Source of the DNA: Gramella jeungdoensis
Lineage (GTDB): Bacteria > Bacteroidota > Bacteroidia > Flavobacteriales > Flavobacteriaceae
Reading direction: 5' to 3'
NCBI RefSeq assembly: GCF_023805255.1
Contig: NZ_JAMSCK010000002.1
Coordinates: 434,001 to 498,000 of the forward strand
Length of the DNA: 64,000 bases
The position numbers and the translations under genes are program-made. The notes beneath the pieces are model-generated. The model saw nothing but the letters and a program-made list of their open reading frames with translations, made no database searches and was not told where the DNA came from. Positions 42,818 through 52,010 of this stretch are shown one piece after another (the first letter of the stretch is position 1; every line of letters begins with the position of its first letter).

Positions 42818-44911
42818 ATGCAAAGTTTTAGAACCGAAATTGAAAACCCAGTTGTTGAACAGGACATTCTGGATTTAGAGAAAAAGATCAGGTTGTTCCG
42901 GGAAGGAAAAGCCGATGAAGAGAAATTCCGAAGCCTTCGTCTTGCGCGTGGGGTTTACGGACAGAGACAGGCTGGTGTACAAATGGTTCGTATAAAACTG
43001 CCGTTTGGAAAAGTGACTTCAGAACAGTTACACAGAATTGCCGATGTTTCTGATGAATATTCCAAAGGGAGGTTACATATTACTACCCGGCAGGATATCC
43101 AGATCCACCATGTGAGTCTGGACCGCACACCAGAGCTGTGGGCTCAGCTGGAAAAGGATGATATCACGCTTCGTGAAGCTTGTGGAAATACTGTACGAAA
43201 CATTACAGCGTCTCCTACAGCCGGTATTGATCCAAAAGAGCCTTTTGATGTGTCACCATACGCTCATGCGGCTTTCAGTTTTTTCCTTAGAAATCCGATC
43301 TGCCAGGAGATGGGAAGAAAATTCAAAATCTCATTTTCTTCATCTGAAGAAGATACGGCGTTGAGCTATATCCATGACCTTGGATTTATTGCAAAGATCA
43401 AGGATGGAAAACGAGGCTTTAAAGTATTACTTGGCGGCGGACTGGGTTCACAGCCAAGACACGCAGATAAACTTTATGATTTTCTCCCCGCAGAAGAGAT
43501 CATTCCGCTGATCGAAGGAGTATTGAGGGTATTTGACCGACACGGGGAAAGAGCAAAAAGATTGAAGGCAAGAATGAAATTCCTTATAAAGGATATTGGA
43601 AAGGAAGCTTTTATGGATCTGGTTGCAGAACAGCAAACGGCCCTGTCTAAAAGACAGCCTGAGTTCGAAATTGAAAAATTCGAGGTGGAACCTCCTTTAC
43701 AGGATGTTGAGGTGCCTGCAGTTGAGATTGAAGACGAAAAAGAATTTGAGCTTTGGAAAAGTACGAATGTTATTTCTCAAAAGCAGGAAGGATTGTTCGC
43801 GGTAGGAGTTCGAGTTCCGTTAGGCGATTTTTATACCGGGGGAGCAAGACAACTGGCCGATCTGGTTAAGAAATATGCCGGAAATGAGATAAGGCTTACT
43901 CTTAGACAGGATATTCTAATCCGTCATGTGAGGGAAGAATTTTTGCCATTTTTTTACTCTGAACTTAAAAAGCTTGGCTACGCCGAGACCGGTTATAATA
44001 AGACGGTAGATATCACCGCCTGCCCCGGTACCGATACCTGTAATCTTGGAATTGCGAGCAGTACGGGAATAGCAGATGTGCTGGAAGATGTGCTTAAAGA
44101 AGAATATCCGCAATTTGTGAATGGTAAGGATATCACTATTAAAATAAGCGGATGTATGAACGCCTGCGGCCAGCATAATATGGCCGAGATCGGATTCCAG
44201 GGAATGTCAATAAAAGTAGGGAAGACAGTCGCTCCTGCACTTCAGGTATTACTTGGAGGGGGAACCCTTGGTGACGGGAAAGGGCGTTTTGCCGATAAGG
44301 TGATAAAAATTCCTAGCAAAAGAGGCCCGGAAGCTTTAAGGATCCTGCTCGATGATTTTGAAGTGAATTCAGGAAGCGAAGAGAAATATGCTGATTATTA
44401 TGATCGTAAGGAAAAGACCTATTTCTATGATCTTTTAAAAGACCTGGCAGATACTTCCAATCTCACCGAAAGCGATTTTGTGGATTGGGGTCACGAAAAA
44501 CCTTACATCAAAGCCGTGGGAGTAGGAGAATGTGCGGGAGTTGTGATAGATCTTATTTCAACATTGCTTTTCGAAAGCGAGGAGAAGATAGATAATGCGA
44601 AAAGTGCTCTCGAAAGAAAGGCCTGGGCAGACAGTATTTATCATTCCTATACATCTATCGTGAATTCAGCCAAGGCATTATTACTGGCTGAAGATGTGAA
44701 GACCAACACTCAGGCCGGGATCATTTCACAGTTTGATGAATTGTTCGTGGAGTCTGGTAAAATTGAATTGTCAACTTCTTTTAAGGAGTTCGCATATCAG
44801 TTAAATGAAAATGAGCCTACCGAGGCTTTTGCAAAAAAATATTTAGAAGATGCGCATGTATTCTTAAAGAGAGTAGATGCATATAGAACGAAGGAGGTAC
44901 AACATGTATAG
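42818..44911 (+). CDS. Sulfite (nitrite) reductase with C-terminal HEPN domain
   Basis: This 697-residue siroheme protein reduces sulfite to sulfide, probably with ferredoxin as donor. Two ferrite-reductase-like repeats are seen (YGQRQAGVQMVRIKLPFGKV and LFAVGVRVPLGDFYTGGA). C402, C408, C446 and C450 in TACPGTDTCNLG and SGCMNACGQH bind the 4Fe-4S cluster and siroheme. The last 140 residues (from about residue 560) form an added helical domain of HEPN type (YHSYTSIVNSAKALLLAED, TQAGIISQFDELFVESGKI), an arrangement seen in Flavobacteriia. The start at 42818 follows an attenuator. Assignment to sulfite over nitrite rests on the cys context. Its end overlaps cobA. Confidence 0.93.
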   Translation: MQSFRTEIENPVVEQDILDLEKKIRLFREGKADEEKFRSLRLARGVYGQRQAGVQMVRIKLPFGKVTSEQLHRIADVSDEYSKGRLHITTRQDIQIHHVSLDRTPELWAQLEKDDITLREACGNTVRNITASPTAGIDPKEPFDVSPYAHAAFSFFLRNPICQEMGRKFKISFSSSEEDTALSYIHDLGFIAKIKDGKRGFKVLLGGGLGSQPRHADKLYDFLPAEEIIPLIEGVLRVFDRHGERAKRLKARMKFLIKDIGKEAFMDLVAEQQTALSKRQPEFEIEKFEVEPPLQDVEVPAVEIEDEKEFELWKSTNVISQKQEGLFAVGVRVPLGDFYTGGARQLADLVKKYAGNEIRLTLRQDILIRHVREEFLPFFYSELKKLGYAETGYNKTVDITACPGTDTCNLGIASSTGIADVLEDVLKEEYPQFVNGKDITIKISGCMNACGQHNMAEIGFQGMSIKVGKTVAPALQVLLGGGTLGDGKGRFADKVIKIPSKRGPEALRILLDDFEVNSGSEEKYADYYDRKEKTYFYDLLKDLADTSNLTESDFVDWGHEKPYIKAVGVGECAGVVIDLISTLLFESEEKIDNAKSALERKAWADSIYHSYTSIVNSAKALLLAEDVKTNTQAGIISQFDELFVESGKIELSTSFKEFAYQLNENEPTEAFAKKYLEDAHVFLKRVDAYRTKEVQHV
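44891..44897 (+). promoter_or_regulatory. Unusual strong Shine-Dalgarno sequence before cobA
   Basis: AAGGAGG lies seven bases before the cobA ATG, inside the last codons of the sulfite reductase gene. Good Shine-Dalgarno sequences are rare in Bacteroidetes; here it decides the cobA start at 44904 and may aid reinitiation at the overlapping genes. Confidence 0.6.
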
Positions 44912-45695
44912 TATACCAAGATTAAGTGTAGTAGGGGCAGGTCCGGGAGATCCTGAACTAATTACCATAAAAGCTGTGAATGCCTTGAAAAGTGCAAAAG
45001 TGGTACTTTACGATGCTTTGATCAACAGGGAATTGCTGGATTATGCACCGCAGGCCGAGCATGTTTTTGTAGGGAAACGAAAAGATAAGCATCGTTATTC
45101 TCAGGATGAGATCAACGAGTTGATAGTTAAATATGCCCTGGAAAGAGGCCATGTGGTAAGATTAAAAGGGGGTGATCCTTTTGTCTTCGGTAGAGGATCA
45201 GAGGAAATCACCTATGCCAGAAGTAAAGGTCTGGAAACCGAAGTGGTTTCAGGGATCACTTCTTCTGTGGCTGTTCCTGCAAATGTGGGAATCCCATTAA
45301 CGCAAAGAGGAACCTCAGAAAGTTTCTGGGTCATCACCGGTACTACATCTCAAAGGAAACTTTCGGATGATGTCCGCCTGGCCGCCCAGTCCACAGCAAC
45401 AGTGGTCATTCTAATGGGAATGAGTAAGATCGCTGAGATCGCTGAGGTTTTCAGCCGGTGTGGAAAAGAAGATACCCCGGTTGGAATTATCCAGAACGGA
45501 ACTACGGTGAATGAAAAATCGGGCTTCGGTACCATCCAGAATATTGTGGAGGTTGTAAATAACAAGAAGCTCACCGCTCCGGCAATAATTGTCATTGGAG
45601 AGGTGGTGAAGGAGGCGAATGCCTTACAAAAGGTATATCAGAATGTGAATACCATTCCGGGGCAAACAAAATTTCTAAATGCCCGAGCTGTATAA
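44904..45695 (+). CDS. cobA: Uroporphyrinogen-III C-methyltransferase
   Basis: This 263-residue SUMT (CobA/CysG C-domain) uses SAM to turn uroporphyrinogen III into precorrin-2, the first dedicated step of siroheme. SVVGAGPGDPELITIKAVNAL is the signature near the start, with VVLYDALINRELLDY, HVVRLKGGDPFVFGRGSEE, GITSSVAVPANVGIPLTQRG and ILMGMSKIAEIAE. The gene overlaps the sulfite reductase stop by eight bases and supplies its cofactor. Its product also links to the siroheme-finishing enzyme encoded next. Confidence 0.96.
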   Translation: MYSIPRLSVVGAGPGDPELITIKAVNALKSAKVVLYDALINRELLDYAPQAEHVFVGKRKDKHRYSQDEINELIVKYALERGHVVRLKGGDPFVFGRGSEEITYARSKGLETEVVSGITSSVAVPANVGIPLTQRGTSESFWVITGTTSQRKLSDDVRLAAQSTATVVILMGMSKIAEIAEVFSRCGKEDTPVGIIQNGTTVNEKSGFGTIQNIVEVVNNKKLTAPAIIVIGEVVKEANALQKVYQNVNTIPGQTKFLNARAV

Positions 45696-45705
45696 AATAA
45701 AAAAA

Positions 45706-45762
45706 CGTCATCCTGAACTTGTTTCAGGATCTATTAGAAGCTGAAACAAGTTCAGCTTGACG
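45706..45762. repeat. REP-like inverted repeat between cobA and siroheme synthase
   Basis: CTGAACTTGTTTCAG (45713-45727) and CTGAAACAAGTTCAG (45741-45755) form a perfect 15-base stem, extended by CGTCA and TGACG at the outer ends. The sequence resembles dispersed intergenic palindromes familiar from Flavobacteriia genomes; only one copy is in this window. It may act as an mRNA hairpin within the operon. Confidence 0.65.
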
Positions 45763-45779
45763 AGATGAGAAAAATTGCT

Positions 45780-46373
45780 ATGAAAGAGAGAAATGAATTA
45801 TATCCGGTTTTTTTAAAGGTCAGCAAGCTCAATATTCTGGTAGTGGGCGGTGGAAATGTGGGGCACGAAAAGCTACATTTTTTACTAAAATCCAGCCCGA
45901 ATGCCAATGTTGAAGTCGTCGCCAAATGGTTTCTACCAGAAACTGAAGAATTAGCACTTAAACATGGGGTGAAGCTGACCAAAAGCCGGTATAAGCGAAA
46001 ATTTTTAAAGAAAAGGCACGTGGTCATCGCGGCCACCAATGATGCCAAGCTTAATAAAAGAGTGCACCGGCATGCTAAAAAACGCTATTTACTGGCCAAT
46101 ATAGCCGACACCCCAGAATTATGTGATTTCTACATGGGTGGAATAGTAAATAAAGGCCACGTCAAAATAGCGATCTCTACCAATGGGAAATCGCCAACTA
46201 CAGCCAAGAGGTTACGGCAGTTCTTTGAGGAAGTGATCCCAGAGAATGTGAACGAAATGGTAGAGAACCTGAATGAATATCGAAAAACAATAAAAGGCGA
46301 TTTTGAAGCCAAAGTAAATCAGTTGAATAGTTTAACAGAATCCTTAATCGAAAAAAAAGAAAAAGATGATTAA
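45780..46373 (+). CDS. Precorrin-2 dehydrogenase / sirohydrochlorin ferrochelatase
   Basis: This 197-residue protein matches the N-terminal domain of siroheme synthase CysG (Met8p-like), oxidising precorrin-2 with NAD+ and inserting Fe2+. NELYPVFLKVSKLNILVVGGGNVGHEKLHFLLK contains the NAD-binding GGGNVG. HVVIAATNDAKLNKRVHRHAKKR, then ANIADTPELCDFYMGGIVNKGHVKIAISTNGKSPTTAKRLR, are conserved blocks including the catalytic Asp region. I chose the ATG at 45780; one at 45765 falls in the preceding repeat. It completes the siroheme pathway with cobA. The stop overlaps the next gene by eight bases. Confidence 0.93.
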   Translation: MKERNELYPVFLKVSKLNILVVGGGNVGHEKLHFLLKSSPNANVEVVAKWFLPETEELALKHGVKLTKSRYKRKFLKKRHVVIAATNDAKLNKRVHRHAKKRYLLANIADTPELCDFYMGGIVNKGHVKIAISTNGKSPTTAKRLRQFFEEVIPENVNEMVENLNEYRKTIKGDFEAKVNQLNSLTESLIEKKEKDD

Positions 46374-47430
46374 AACAGACATCCTGATCATAGGAGCAGG
46401 ACCAACGGGATTGTTCACCGTATTTGAAGCGGGACTTTTAAAGTTGAAGACACATTTAATAGATGCCTTGCCACAGCCTGGTGGGCAATGTTCAGAAATA
46501 TATCCAAAGAAGCCCATTTATGATATCCCGGCATTCCCGGAGATACTTGCGGGAGACCTTGTTAATAATCTGATGGAGCAGATAAGACCATTTTCTCCAG
46601 GCTTTACTTTAGGCGAACGTGCAGAGACCCTGGAAAAACTGGATGATGGAACTTTTATCGTTACAACGAATAAAGGAACACAGCATCATGCACCGGTGGT
46701 TGCAATAGCAGGCGGACTGGGATCTTTTGAACCGAGGAAACCCCCTATTACGAATATTGCCGATTATGAGGATAAGGGAGTTTCATATTTCATTAAAGAT
46801 CCTGAAGTATATCGTGATAAGAGAGTGGTGATCGCCGGTGGAGGTGATTCTGCTTTAGACTGGGCAATTTACCTCGCCGATGTTGCGGCTGAAGTTGCTC
46901 TTGTGCATAGAAGAAGAGAATTCAGAGGAGCTTTGGATTCTGTTGAGCAGGTTTCAGAATTAGCTAAACTTGGTAAGATAGATCTTATCACCAATGCCGA
47001 GGTAGTTGGTCTAAGAGGAGAGGAGAAACTTGAACAAGTGGTGATTCGTCATAAAGATGAAGCCCGTGGAGAGGAATTCAGAGATGTTGATGATTTCATT
47101 CCTCTATTCGGCCTTTCGCCAAAGCTGGGACCAATAGGAAGCTGGGGACTGGAAATTGAAAAGAATGCCATCAAGGTGGATAATTCTTATGATTACCAAA
47201 CCAATATTCCCGGGGTGTATGCCATTGGAGATGTGAACACCTATAAAGGAAAACTGAAACTGATCCTGTCAGGATTTCATGAGGCGGCGATCATGTGCCA
47301 GAGTGCTTACCAGAGAATCCATCCAAACAAGAAATTTGTATTGAAATATACTACTGTTGGTGGGGTGCAGGGATTCGATGGAAGCAAAAAGGAAGCAAAA
47401 AAAGAAGTTGTACAGAGTATAGGAGTCTAA
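46366..47430 (+). CDS. Ferredoxin--NADP+ reductase, thioredoxin reductase type
   Basis: This 354-residue FAD/NAD(P)H oxidoreductase is of the TrxR-like ferredoxin-NADP+ reductase group. FAD binding: DILIIGAGPTGLFTVFEAGLL and DALPQPGGQCSEIYPKKPIYDIPAF. NADPH binding: VVIAGGGDSALDWAIYLAD with HRRREFRGA. The C-terminal GVYAIGDVNTY and a long tail are conserved. There is no CxxC redox pair, so it is not a thioredoxin reductase. Being in the cys operon, it is the likely electron supply for the ferredoxin-dependent sulfite reductase. Overlaps the siroheme gene by eight bases. Confidence 0.93.
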   Translation: MIKTDILIIGAGPTGLFTVFEAGLLKLKTHLIDALPQPGGQCSEIYPKKPIYDIPAFPEILAGDLVNNLMEQIRPFSPGFTLGERAETLEKLDDGTFIVTTNKGTQHHAPVVAIAGGLGSFEPRKPPITNIADYEDKGVSYFIKDPEVYRDKRVVIAGGGDSALDWAIYLADVAAEVALVHRRREFRGALDSVEQVSELAKLGKIDLITNAEVVGLRGEEKLEQVVIRHKDEARGEEFRDVDDFIPLFGLSPKLGPIGSWGLEIEKNAIKVDNSYDYQTNIPGVYAIGDVNTYKGKLKLILSGFHEAAIMCQSAYQRIHPNKKFVLKYTTVGGVQGFDGSKKEAKKEVVQSIGV

Positions 47431-47455
47431 ATAATTGGGGTTATTTTGAGAATTT

Positions 47456-47472
47456 CCCTCCATTATGGAGGG
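47456..47472. repeat. Short inverted repeat between the reductase and osmC
   Basis: CCCTCC (47456-47461) and GGAGGG (47467-47472) form a six-base stem with an ATTAT loop, followed by GCTCC. It has the look of part of a dispersed element. No U tract follows, so terminator function is doubtful. Confidence 0.4.
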
Positions 47473-47501
47473 AGAGGCTCCTGTTCGGCAAGGATTTTTT
47501 C

Positions 47502-47509
47502 TAACTTTG
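47502..47509 (+). promoter_or_regulatory. Candidate osmC -7 element
   Basis: TAACTTTG matches TAnnTTTG and lies 15 bases before the OsmC-family ATG. No clear -33 TTG is present. Confidence 0.4.
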
Positions 47510-47524
47510 CCAAAAATTATTTCA

Positions 47525-47947
47525 ATGAAGATCAGTTTAAGAAGAATCAATGACAGCTACCTCTTTGAAACTAAAAACGAAAGAGGGGATATTGTATTAC
47601 TGGATAATAAATCTGAAGAGGATCCGAGAGGTTCAAGTCCTATGGACATGATACTTCGGGGAATCGCAGGTTGCAGTAGTATAGATGTGGTCATGATACT
47701 TCGTAAACAACATCATGAACTACAGGATCTCCGGGTTGAGGTAGAAGGTTTCAGGGAAGACGGAGCGATCCCAAATGTCTTTAAAAAGATACATTTAGAA
47801 TTTATCCTGGAAGGTGATGTACCCCCTGCAAAAGCTAAAAGGGCTGTGGAACTTTCGATGGATAAATATTGTTCGGTTGCAAAGATGCTTGAAAAAGCGG
47901 CAGAGATCAGTTATTCAGTTCAGCTGAATGGAGAAAAAGTGGATTAA
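47525..47947 (+). CDS. OsmC family protein
   Basis: This 140-residue OsmC/Ohr-superfamily protein starts MKISLRRINDSYLFETKNERG. The SPMDMILRGIAGCSSIDVVMILRKQ block includes the first reactive Cys region, and KRAVELSMDKYCSVAKMLEKAAEISYSVQL the second Cys. Members reduce organic hydroperoxides with thiols; in YhfA-like members the peroxidase role is not proven. The start at 47525 is the family start. Located between the sulfur-reductase genes and the metH riboswitch, it probably has a separate promoter. Confidence 0.92.
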   Translation: MKISLRRINDSYLFETKNERGDIVLLDNKSEEDPRGSSPMDMILRGIAGCSSIDVVMILRKQHHELQDLRVEVEGFREDGAIPNVFKKIHLEFILEGDVPPAKAKRAVELSMDKYCSVAKMLEKAAEISYSVQLNGEKVD

Positions 47948-48043
47948 TAATTTAGTTAAAGAGTAAAAAGGGAAGAGTGATTAGAAAATTTAATTTTATG
48001 CGGTAATTTTTTACTTCTTTAACTCATTTCCTCTTTAACTTAT

Positions 48044-48073
48044 TTGCATTTCGCCTGCTTCGCCCTATATTTG
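48044..48073 (+). promoter_or_regulatory. metH promoter
   Basis: TTG at 48044-48046 and TATATTTG at 48066-48073 match the Bacteroidetes consensus exactly with a 19-base gap. It lies 26 bases upstream of the SAM-I aptamer. Confidence 0.8.
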
Positions 48074-48099
48074 CTGTTATAAGTTCATTGTTTATTACC

Positions 48100-48197
48100 G
48101 TTATCAAGAAAGGTTGAGGGAATAGACCCGTTGAAACCTTAGCAACCCTCCTGAGTGAGAAGGTGCTACATTCTACCGATGTAATTGGATAGATAAC
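48100..48197 (+). promoter_or_regulatory. SAM-I (S-box) riboswitch before metH
   Basis: P1 is GTTATC (48100-48105) with GATAAC (48192-48197). Between them are the consensus blocks AAGAAAGGTTGAGGGA, GACCCGTTGAAACCTTAGCAACC, AAGGTGCTACATTC and a P4 hairpin, in the right order for the S-box. It should bind SAM and switch off the split metH and metF genes. Downstream, a weak stem (ACAGA/TCTGT) followed by a T run at 48218-48225 may be the terminator, and a second GATAACGTTAT at 48226 may compete with P1. Confidence 0.95.
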
Positions 48198-48246
48198 ACA
48201 GACTTCTTTTCTGTCTTCTTTTTTTGATAACGTTATTCAAGTAAAT

Positions 48247-49263
48247 ATGTCAAAAATAGAAGAGTTACTCTCAAAAAAAATATTGATTCTGGATGGTGCC
48301 ATGGGGACTATGCTTCAGGAATATAAATTCTCTGAAGAGGATTTTCGTGGAGAAAGATTTGCTGACTGGCCCGTATCACTGAAGGGTAATAACGACTTAC
48401 TGTCAATTACCCAGCCTGAAGCTATTGCTGAAATCCACAGAAAATATTTTAAAGCTGGTGCCGATATTGTGGAAACCAATACATTCTCTAGCACTACAAT
48501 TGCCATGGCCGACTATAAAATGGAAGAACTCGTGCATGAGCTCAATTATGAATCGGCAAGGATCGCAAAAAAAGTAGCTCAGGAACTTACTGAAGAAAAT
48601 CCTGATAATCCAAGATTTGTGGCCGGAGCGATGGGGCCCACCAATAAAACTGCCAGCATGTCTCCAGATGTAAACGATCCCGGTTTTCGTGCTATTTCTT
48701 TTGTTGAATTACAGGAAGCGTATAAGCAACAGGCAAAAGCGCTGATCGAAGGAGGTGTGGATGTTCTACTAGTGGAAACTGTTTTTGATACGCTGAATGC
48801 CAAGGCAGCTCTATTTGCTATTGACGAACTTAAAGAGGAACTCAATACTGATATTCCGGTAATGGTGAGTGGTACCATCACCGATGCTTCGGGTAGGACA
48901 CTCTCGGGTCAGACTGCTGAAGCATTTCTGATCTCGATCTCCCATGTCCCGCTTTTAAGTATTGGTTTTAACTGTGCTCTGGGCGCTAAACAGCTAACAC
49001 CTCACCTGGAAGCGGTTGCCCGGAATACCGAATTTGGTGTTTCTGCATATCCTAATGCAGGGCTTCCAAATGCTTTTGGGGAATACGATCAGGATGCCAG
49101 TGAAATGGCGGCACAGATAAAAGAATACCTGGAAAAGGGACTGGTTAATATCCTGGGAGGTTGCTGCGGAACGACTCCAAAGCATATCAGCGCGATCGCT
49201 GAAATCGCAAAAGATTATGAGCCCAGGCCGATCAAAAAGAATCCTGAACTTCAAAGCGCTTAG
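48247..49263 (+). CDS. Methionine synthase, homocysteine-binding half
   Basis: This 338-residue homocysteine S-methyltransferase domain corresponds to the N-terminal module of Met[28 protein letters not shown] starts it; [58 protein letters not shown] and [14 protein letters not shown] hold the zinc-ligand Cys (one in GFNCALG, two in GGCCGT). In E. coli this is part of one 1227-residue chain; here a stop codon and a four-base gap separate it from the rest. It is translated from its own start after the SAM-I riboswitch. Confidence 0.95.
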   Translation: MSKIEELLSKKILILDGAMGTMLQEYKFSEEDFRGERFADWPVSLKGNNDLLSITQPEAIAEIHRKYFKAGADIVETNTFSSTTIAMADYKMEELVHELNYESARIAKKVAQELTEENPDNPRFVAGAMGPTNKTASMSPDVNDPGFRAISFVELQEAYKQQAKALIEGGVDVLLVETVFDTLNAKAALFAIDELKEELNTDIPVMVSGTITDASGRTLSGQTAEAFLISISHVPLLSIGFNCALGAKQLTPHLEAVARNTEFGVSAYPNAGLPNAFGEYDQDASEMAAQIKEYLEKGLVNILGGCCGTTPKHISAIAEIAKDYEPRPIKKNPELQSA

Positions 49264-49267
49264 GTAT

Positions 49268-51946
49268 ATGTCACAAATAAGACCATTAAAGTTATCGGGG
49301 CTGGAACCTCTTGTGATCACTCCTGAAAGCAACTTCGTGAATGTAGGGGAGCGTACCAATGTCGCAGGTTCAAGAAAATTCCTTAGGTTAATTAAAGAGG
49401 AAAAATTCGATGAAGCTCTTGATATAGCACGTGAACAGGTGGAAGGCGGAGCGCAAATCATCGATATCAATATGGATGACGGGCTTATAGATGGCAAGGA
49501 AGCCATGGTTAAATTCCTGAATCTGGTGGTTGCTGAACCTGATATTGCACGTGTGCCTATTATGATAGACAGTTCTAAATGGGAAATTATAGAGGCAGGA
49601 CTCCAGGTGGTTCAGGGAAAATGCGTTGTAAATTCGATCAGCCTTAAGGAAGGAGAGGAAGAATTCATAGAACATGCGAAAAAGATAAGACGTTACGGCG
49701 CGGCCGTGATCGTAATGGCCTTTGATGAGGTGGGCCAGGCCGATAATTACGAGAGACGTATAGAGATAGCGAAACGCTCGTACGATATACTTACCAAAAA
49801 GGTGAATTTTCCGCCCGAGGACATCATTTTTGACCTGAATATATTCCCGGTGGGAACCGGAATGGATGAGCATAGGAGAAATGCCATCGATTTTATTGAA
49901 GGTACGCGCTGGGTGAAAGAAAACCTGCCTTATTGCAGTGTTAGCGGGGGAGTTAGTAACGTTTCTTTCTCCTTCCGCGGCAACAATCCCGTTCGGGAGG
50001 CAATGCATTCGGTATTCCTTTATCATGCGATAAAGGCAGGAATGAATATGGGAATCGTGAATCCCAGCATGCTGGAGGTGTATGATGAGATCCCGAAAGA
50101 CCTGCTGGAGCATGTGGAAGATGTGATATTCGACAGAAGGGATGATGCTACAGAGAGGCTACTGGCATTCGCCGAGAATGTAGTTGGCAAGAAAAAACAG
50201 AATAAAGTTGATCTTTCCTGGAGGGAGAATCCTTTGCAGGATCGAATCACCCATGCCCTGGTAAAGGGAATTGACACTTATATAGTCGAGGATGTTGAAG
50301 AGGCCCGCCAAAGATCAGACAGGCCTTTGGATGTCATCGAAGGGCCTTTAATGATAGGAATGAATGTGGTGGGCGACCTGTTTGGAAGCGGGAAAATGTT
50401 CCTGCCCCAGGTAGTGAAATCTGCCAGGGTGATGAAGAAAGCGGTGGCTTATTTGCTGCCATATATCGAGGCTGATAAATCTAATGTTCGCCAGTCTGCC
50501 GGAAAAGTTTTAATGGCCACGGTAAAAGGTGACGTACATGATATTGGTAAGAATATCGTAGCCGTGGTACTTGGTTGTAATAATTACGAGATCATAGATC
50601 TCGGGGTAATGGTACCACCGGAAAAGATCATAGAAACTGCCAAAAAGGAGAATGTGGATGCCATTGGGCTTAGCGGACTCATAACACCTTCTCTTGATGA
50701 AATGGTGTACCTGGCCAAAGAGATGGAGCGGCAGGAATTTTCGGTGCCCTTGCTTATAGGTGGAGCAACGACTTCTAAAGCTCATACCGCGGTGAAAATA
50801 GATCCGCAATACAAACATGCGGTGGCTCATGTGAATGATGCTTCTCGTGCCGTGACCGTTGTGGGTGATCTTTTAAAAGAAAGCACCCGAGAAAAATATA
50901 AAAGCGATCTGAAGCTTGAATACGATAAATTCAGGGAGAATTTCAAGAAGAGAAGTAAGGTTAAATCTTTTCTGAGTATAGAAGAAGCAAGAAAGAATAA
51001 ATATCAGATCGACTGGGAAAGCACCTCAATTGTGAAACCTGAGAAATTAGGGATTCAGGTAATCGAGGATTTTGACCTTAAAAAACTTGAAAATTATCTG
51101 GACTGGTCTCCGTTTTTCAGAAGCTGGGACCTTCATGGTCGTTATCCCGACATTCTTAAAGATGAAAAGGTGGGCGAACAGGCACAAAGTCTGTTCAATG
51201 ATGCCCAGGTGCTTTTGAAAAAGACTCTGAACGAAAAATTATTGAAAGCCAAAGCGGTCTACGGACTTTTTCCTGCGAATTCTATAAATGATGATGACAT
51301 TGAGATAAGCTATCAGGATAATTCAGAGGAGAAGCAGGCAATTTTCAGAACACTGAGGCAGCAATTGAAAAAGCATGGTGGAAAGCCAAATTTCGCGCTT
51401 TCCGATTTTGTAGCTCCCAAAGAGAGTGGAATTCAGGATTATATGGGTTGTTTCTGTGTGACCACAGGTTTCGGGACCGAAGAGCTTGCTGCAAAATTTG
51501 AAAAGGATCATGACGATTATAATTCGATTATGATCAAGGCACTTGCCGACAGGCTGGCTGAAGCTTTTGCCGAATATTTGCATAAAGAGGTAAGAACTGA
51601 GAAATGGGGTTATGCGGCAGATGAGAATTTAAGCAATGAGGAGCTTATTAAGGAGAGTTATAAAGGAATTCGACCGGCGCCGGGTTATCCTGCCTGTCCC
51701 GATCATCTTGAAAAGCTCACGATCTGGGATGTCCTGAAAGTGGAAGAAAAGATAGGAGTGAAGCTTACGGAAAGCTTGGCCATGTGGCCCGCAGCCAGTG
51801 TAAGTGGATATTATTTTGCGAATCCTGAATCGAGATACTTTGGAGTCGGAAAGATCAAGGAAGATCAGGTGAAGGACTTCGCCGAAAGAAAAGGAATAAG
51901 CTTGGAGAAAGCCGAGAAATGGCTGAATCCGAATATAGCTGATTAA
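49268..51946 (+). CDS. metH: Methionine synthase, folate/B12/reactivation part
   Basis: This 892-residue protein holds the remaining MetH modules. Methyl-THF (pterin)-binding domain: [20 protein letters not shown] and [20 protein letters not shown]12 domain: [26 protein letters not shown] with the cobalamin His. SAM reactivation domain near residues 570-892: [53 protein letters not shown]. All catalytic parts are present, so the enzyme should form a working complex with the separately encoded homocysteine domain. It starts at 49268 ([15 protein letters not shown]), four bases after that gene's stop. Confidence 0.96.
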   Translation: MSQIRPLKLSGLEPLVITPESNFVNVGERTNVAGSRKFLRLIKEEKFDEALDIAREQVEGGAQIIDINMDDGLIDGKEAMVKFLNLVVAEPDIARVPIMIDSSKWEIIEAGLQVVQGKCVVNSISLKEGEEEFIEHAKKIRRYGAAVIVMAFDEVGQADNYERRIEIAKRSYDILTKKVNFPPEDIIFDLNIFPVGTGMDEHRRNAIDFIEGTRWVKENLPYCSVSGGVSNVSFSFRGNNPVREAMHSVFLYHAIKAGMNMGIVNPSMLEVYDEIPKDLLEHVEDVIFDRRDDATERLLAFAENVVGKKKQNKVDLSWRENPLQDRITHALVKGIDTYIVEDVEEARQRSDRPLDVIEGPLMIGMNVVGDLFGSGKMFLPQVVKSARVMKKAVAYLLPYIEADKSNVRQSAGKVLMATVKGDVHDIGKNIVAVVLGCNNYEIIDLGVMVPPEKIIETAKKENVDAIGLSGLITPSLDEMVYLAKEMERQEFSVPLLIGGATTSKAHTAVKIDPQYKHAVAHVNDASRAVTVVGDLLKESTREKYKSDLKLEYDKFRENFKKRSKVKSFLSIEEARKNKYQIDWESTSIVKPEKLGIQVIEDFDLKKLENYLDWSPFFRSWDLHGRYPDILKDEKVGEQAQSLFNDAQVLLKKTLNEKLLKAKAVYGLFPANSINDDDIEISYQDNSEEKQAIFRTLRQQLKKHGGKPNFALSDFVAPKESGIQDYMGCFCVTTGFGTEELAAKFEKDHDDYNSIMIKALADRLAEAFAEYLHKEVRTEKWGYAADENLSNEELIKESYKGIRPAPGYPACPDHLEKLTIWDVLKVEEKIGVKLTESLAMWPAASVSGYYFANPESRYFGVGKIKEDQVKDFAERKGISLEKAEKWLNPNIAD

Positions 51947-51956
51947 GTTCGGAAGC

Positions 51957-51989
51957 AGACCTCACAGGTTTTCGAAACCTGTGAGGTCT
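51957..51989. repeat. Perfect inverted repeat after metH
   Basis: AGACCTCACAGGTTT (51957-51971) and AAACCTGTGAGGTCT (51975-51989) form a perfect 15-base stem with a TCG loop. No U tract follows. It looks like a dispersed palindromic element and could shield the metH mRNA end from decay. Confidence 0.65.
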
Positions 51990-52010
51990 AAGAAAAAGAT
52001 AGAGAGTAAG

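Noticed and set aside
49388-50113. 241-codon minus-strand ORF
   Set aside because: It is antisense to metH with its conserved folate-binding motifs.
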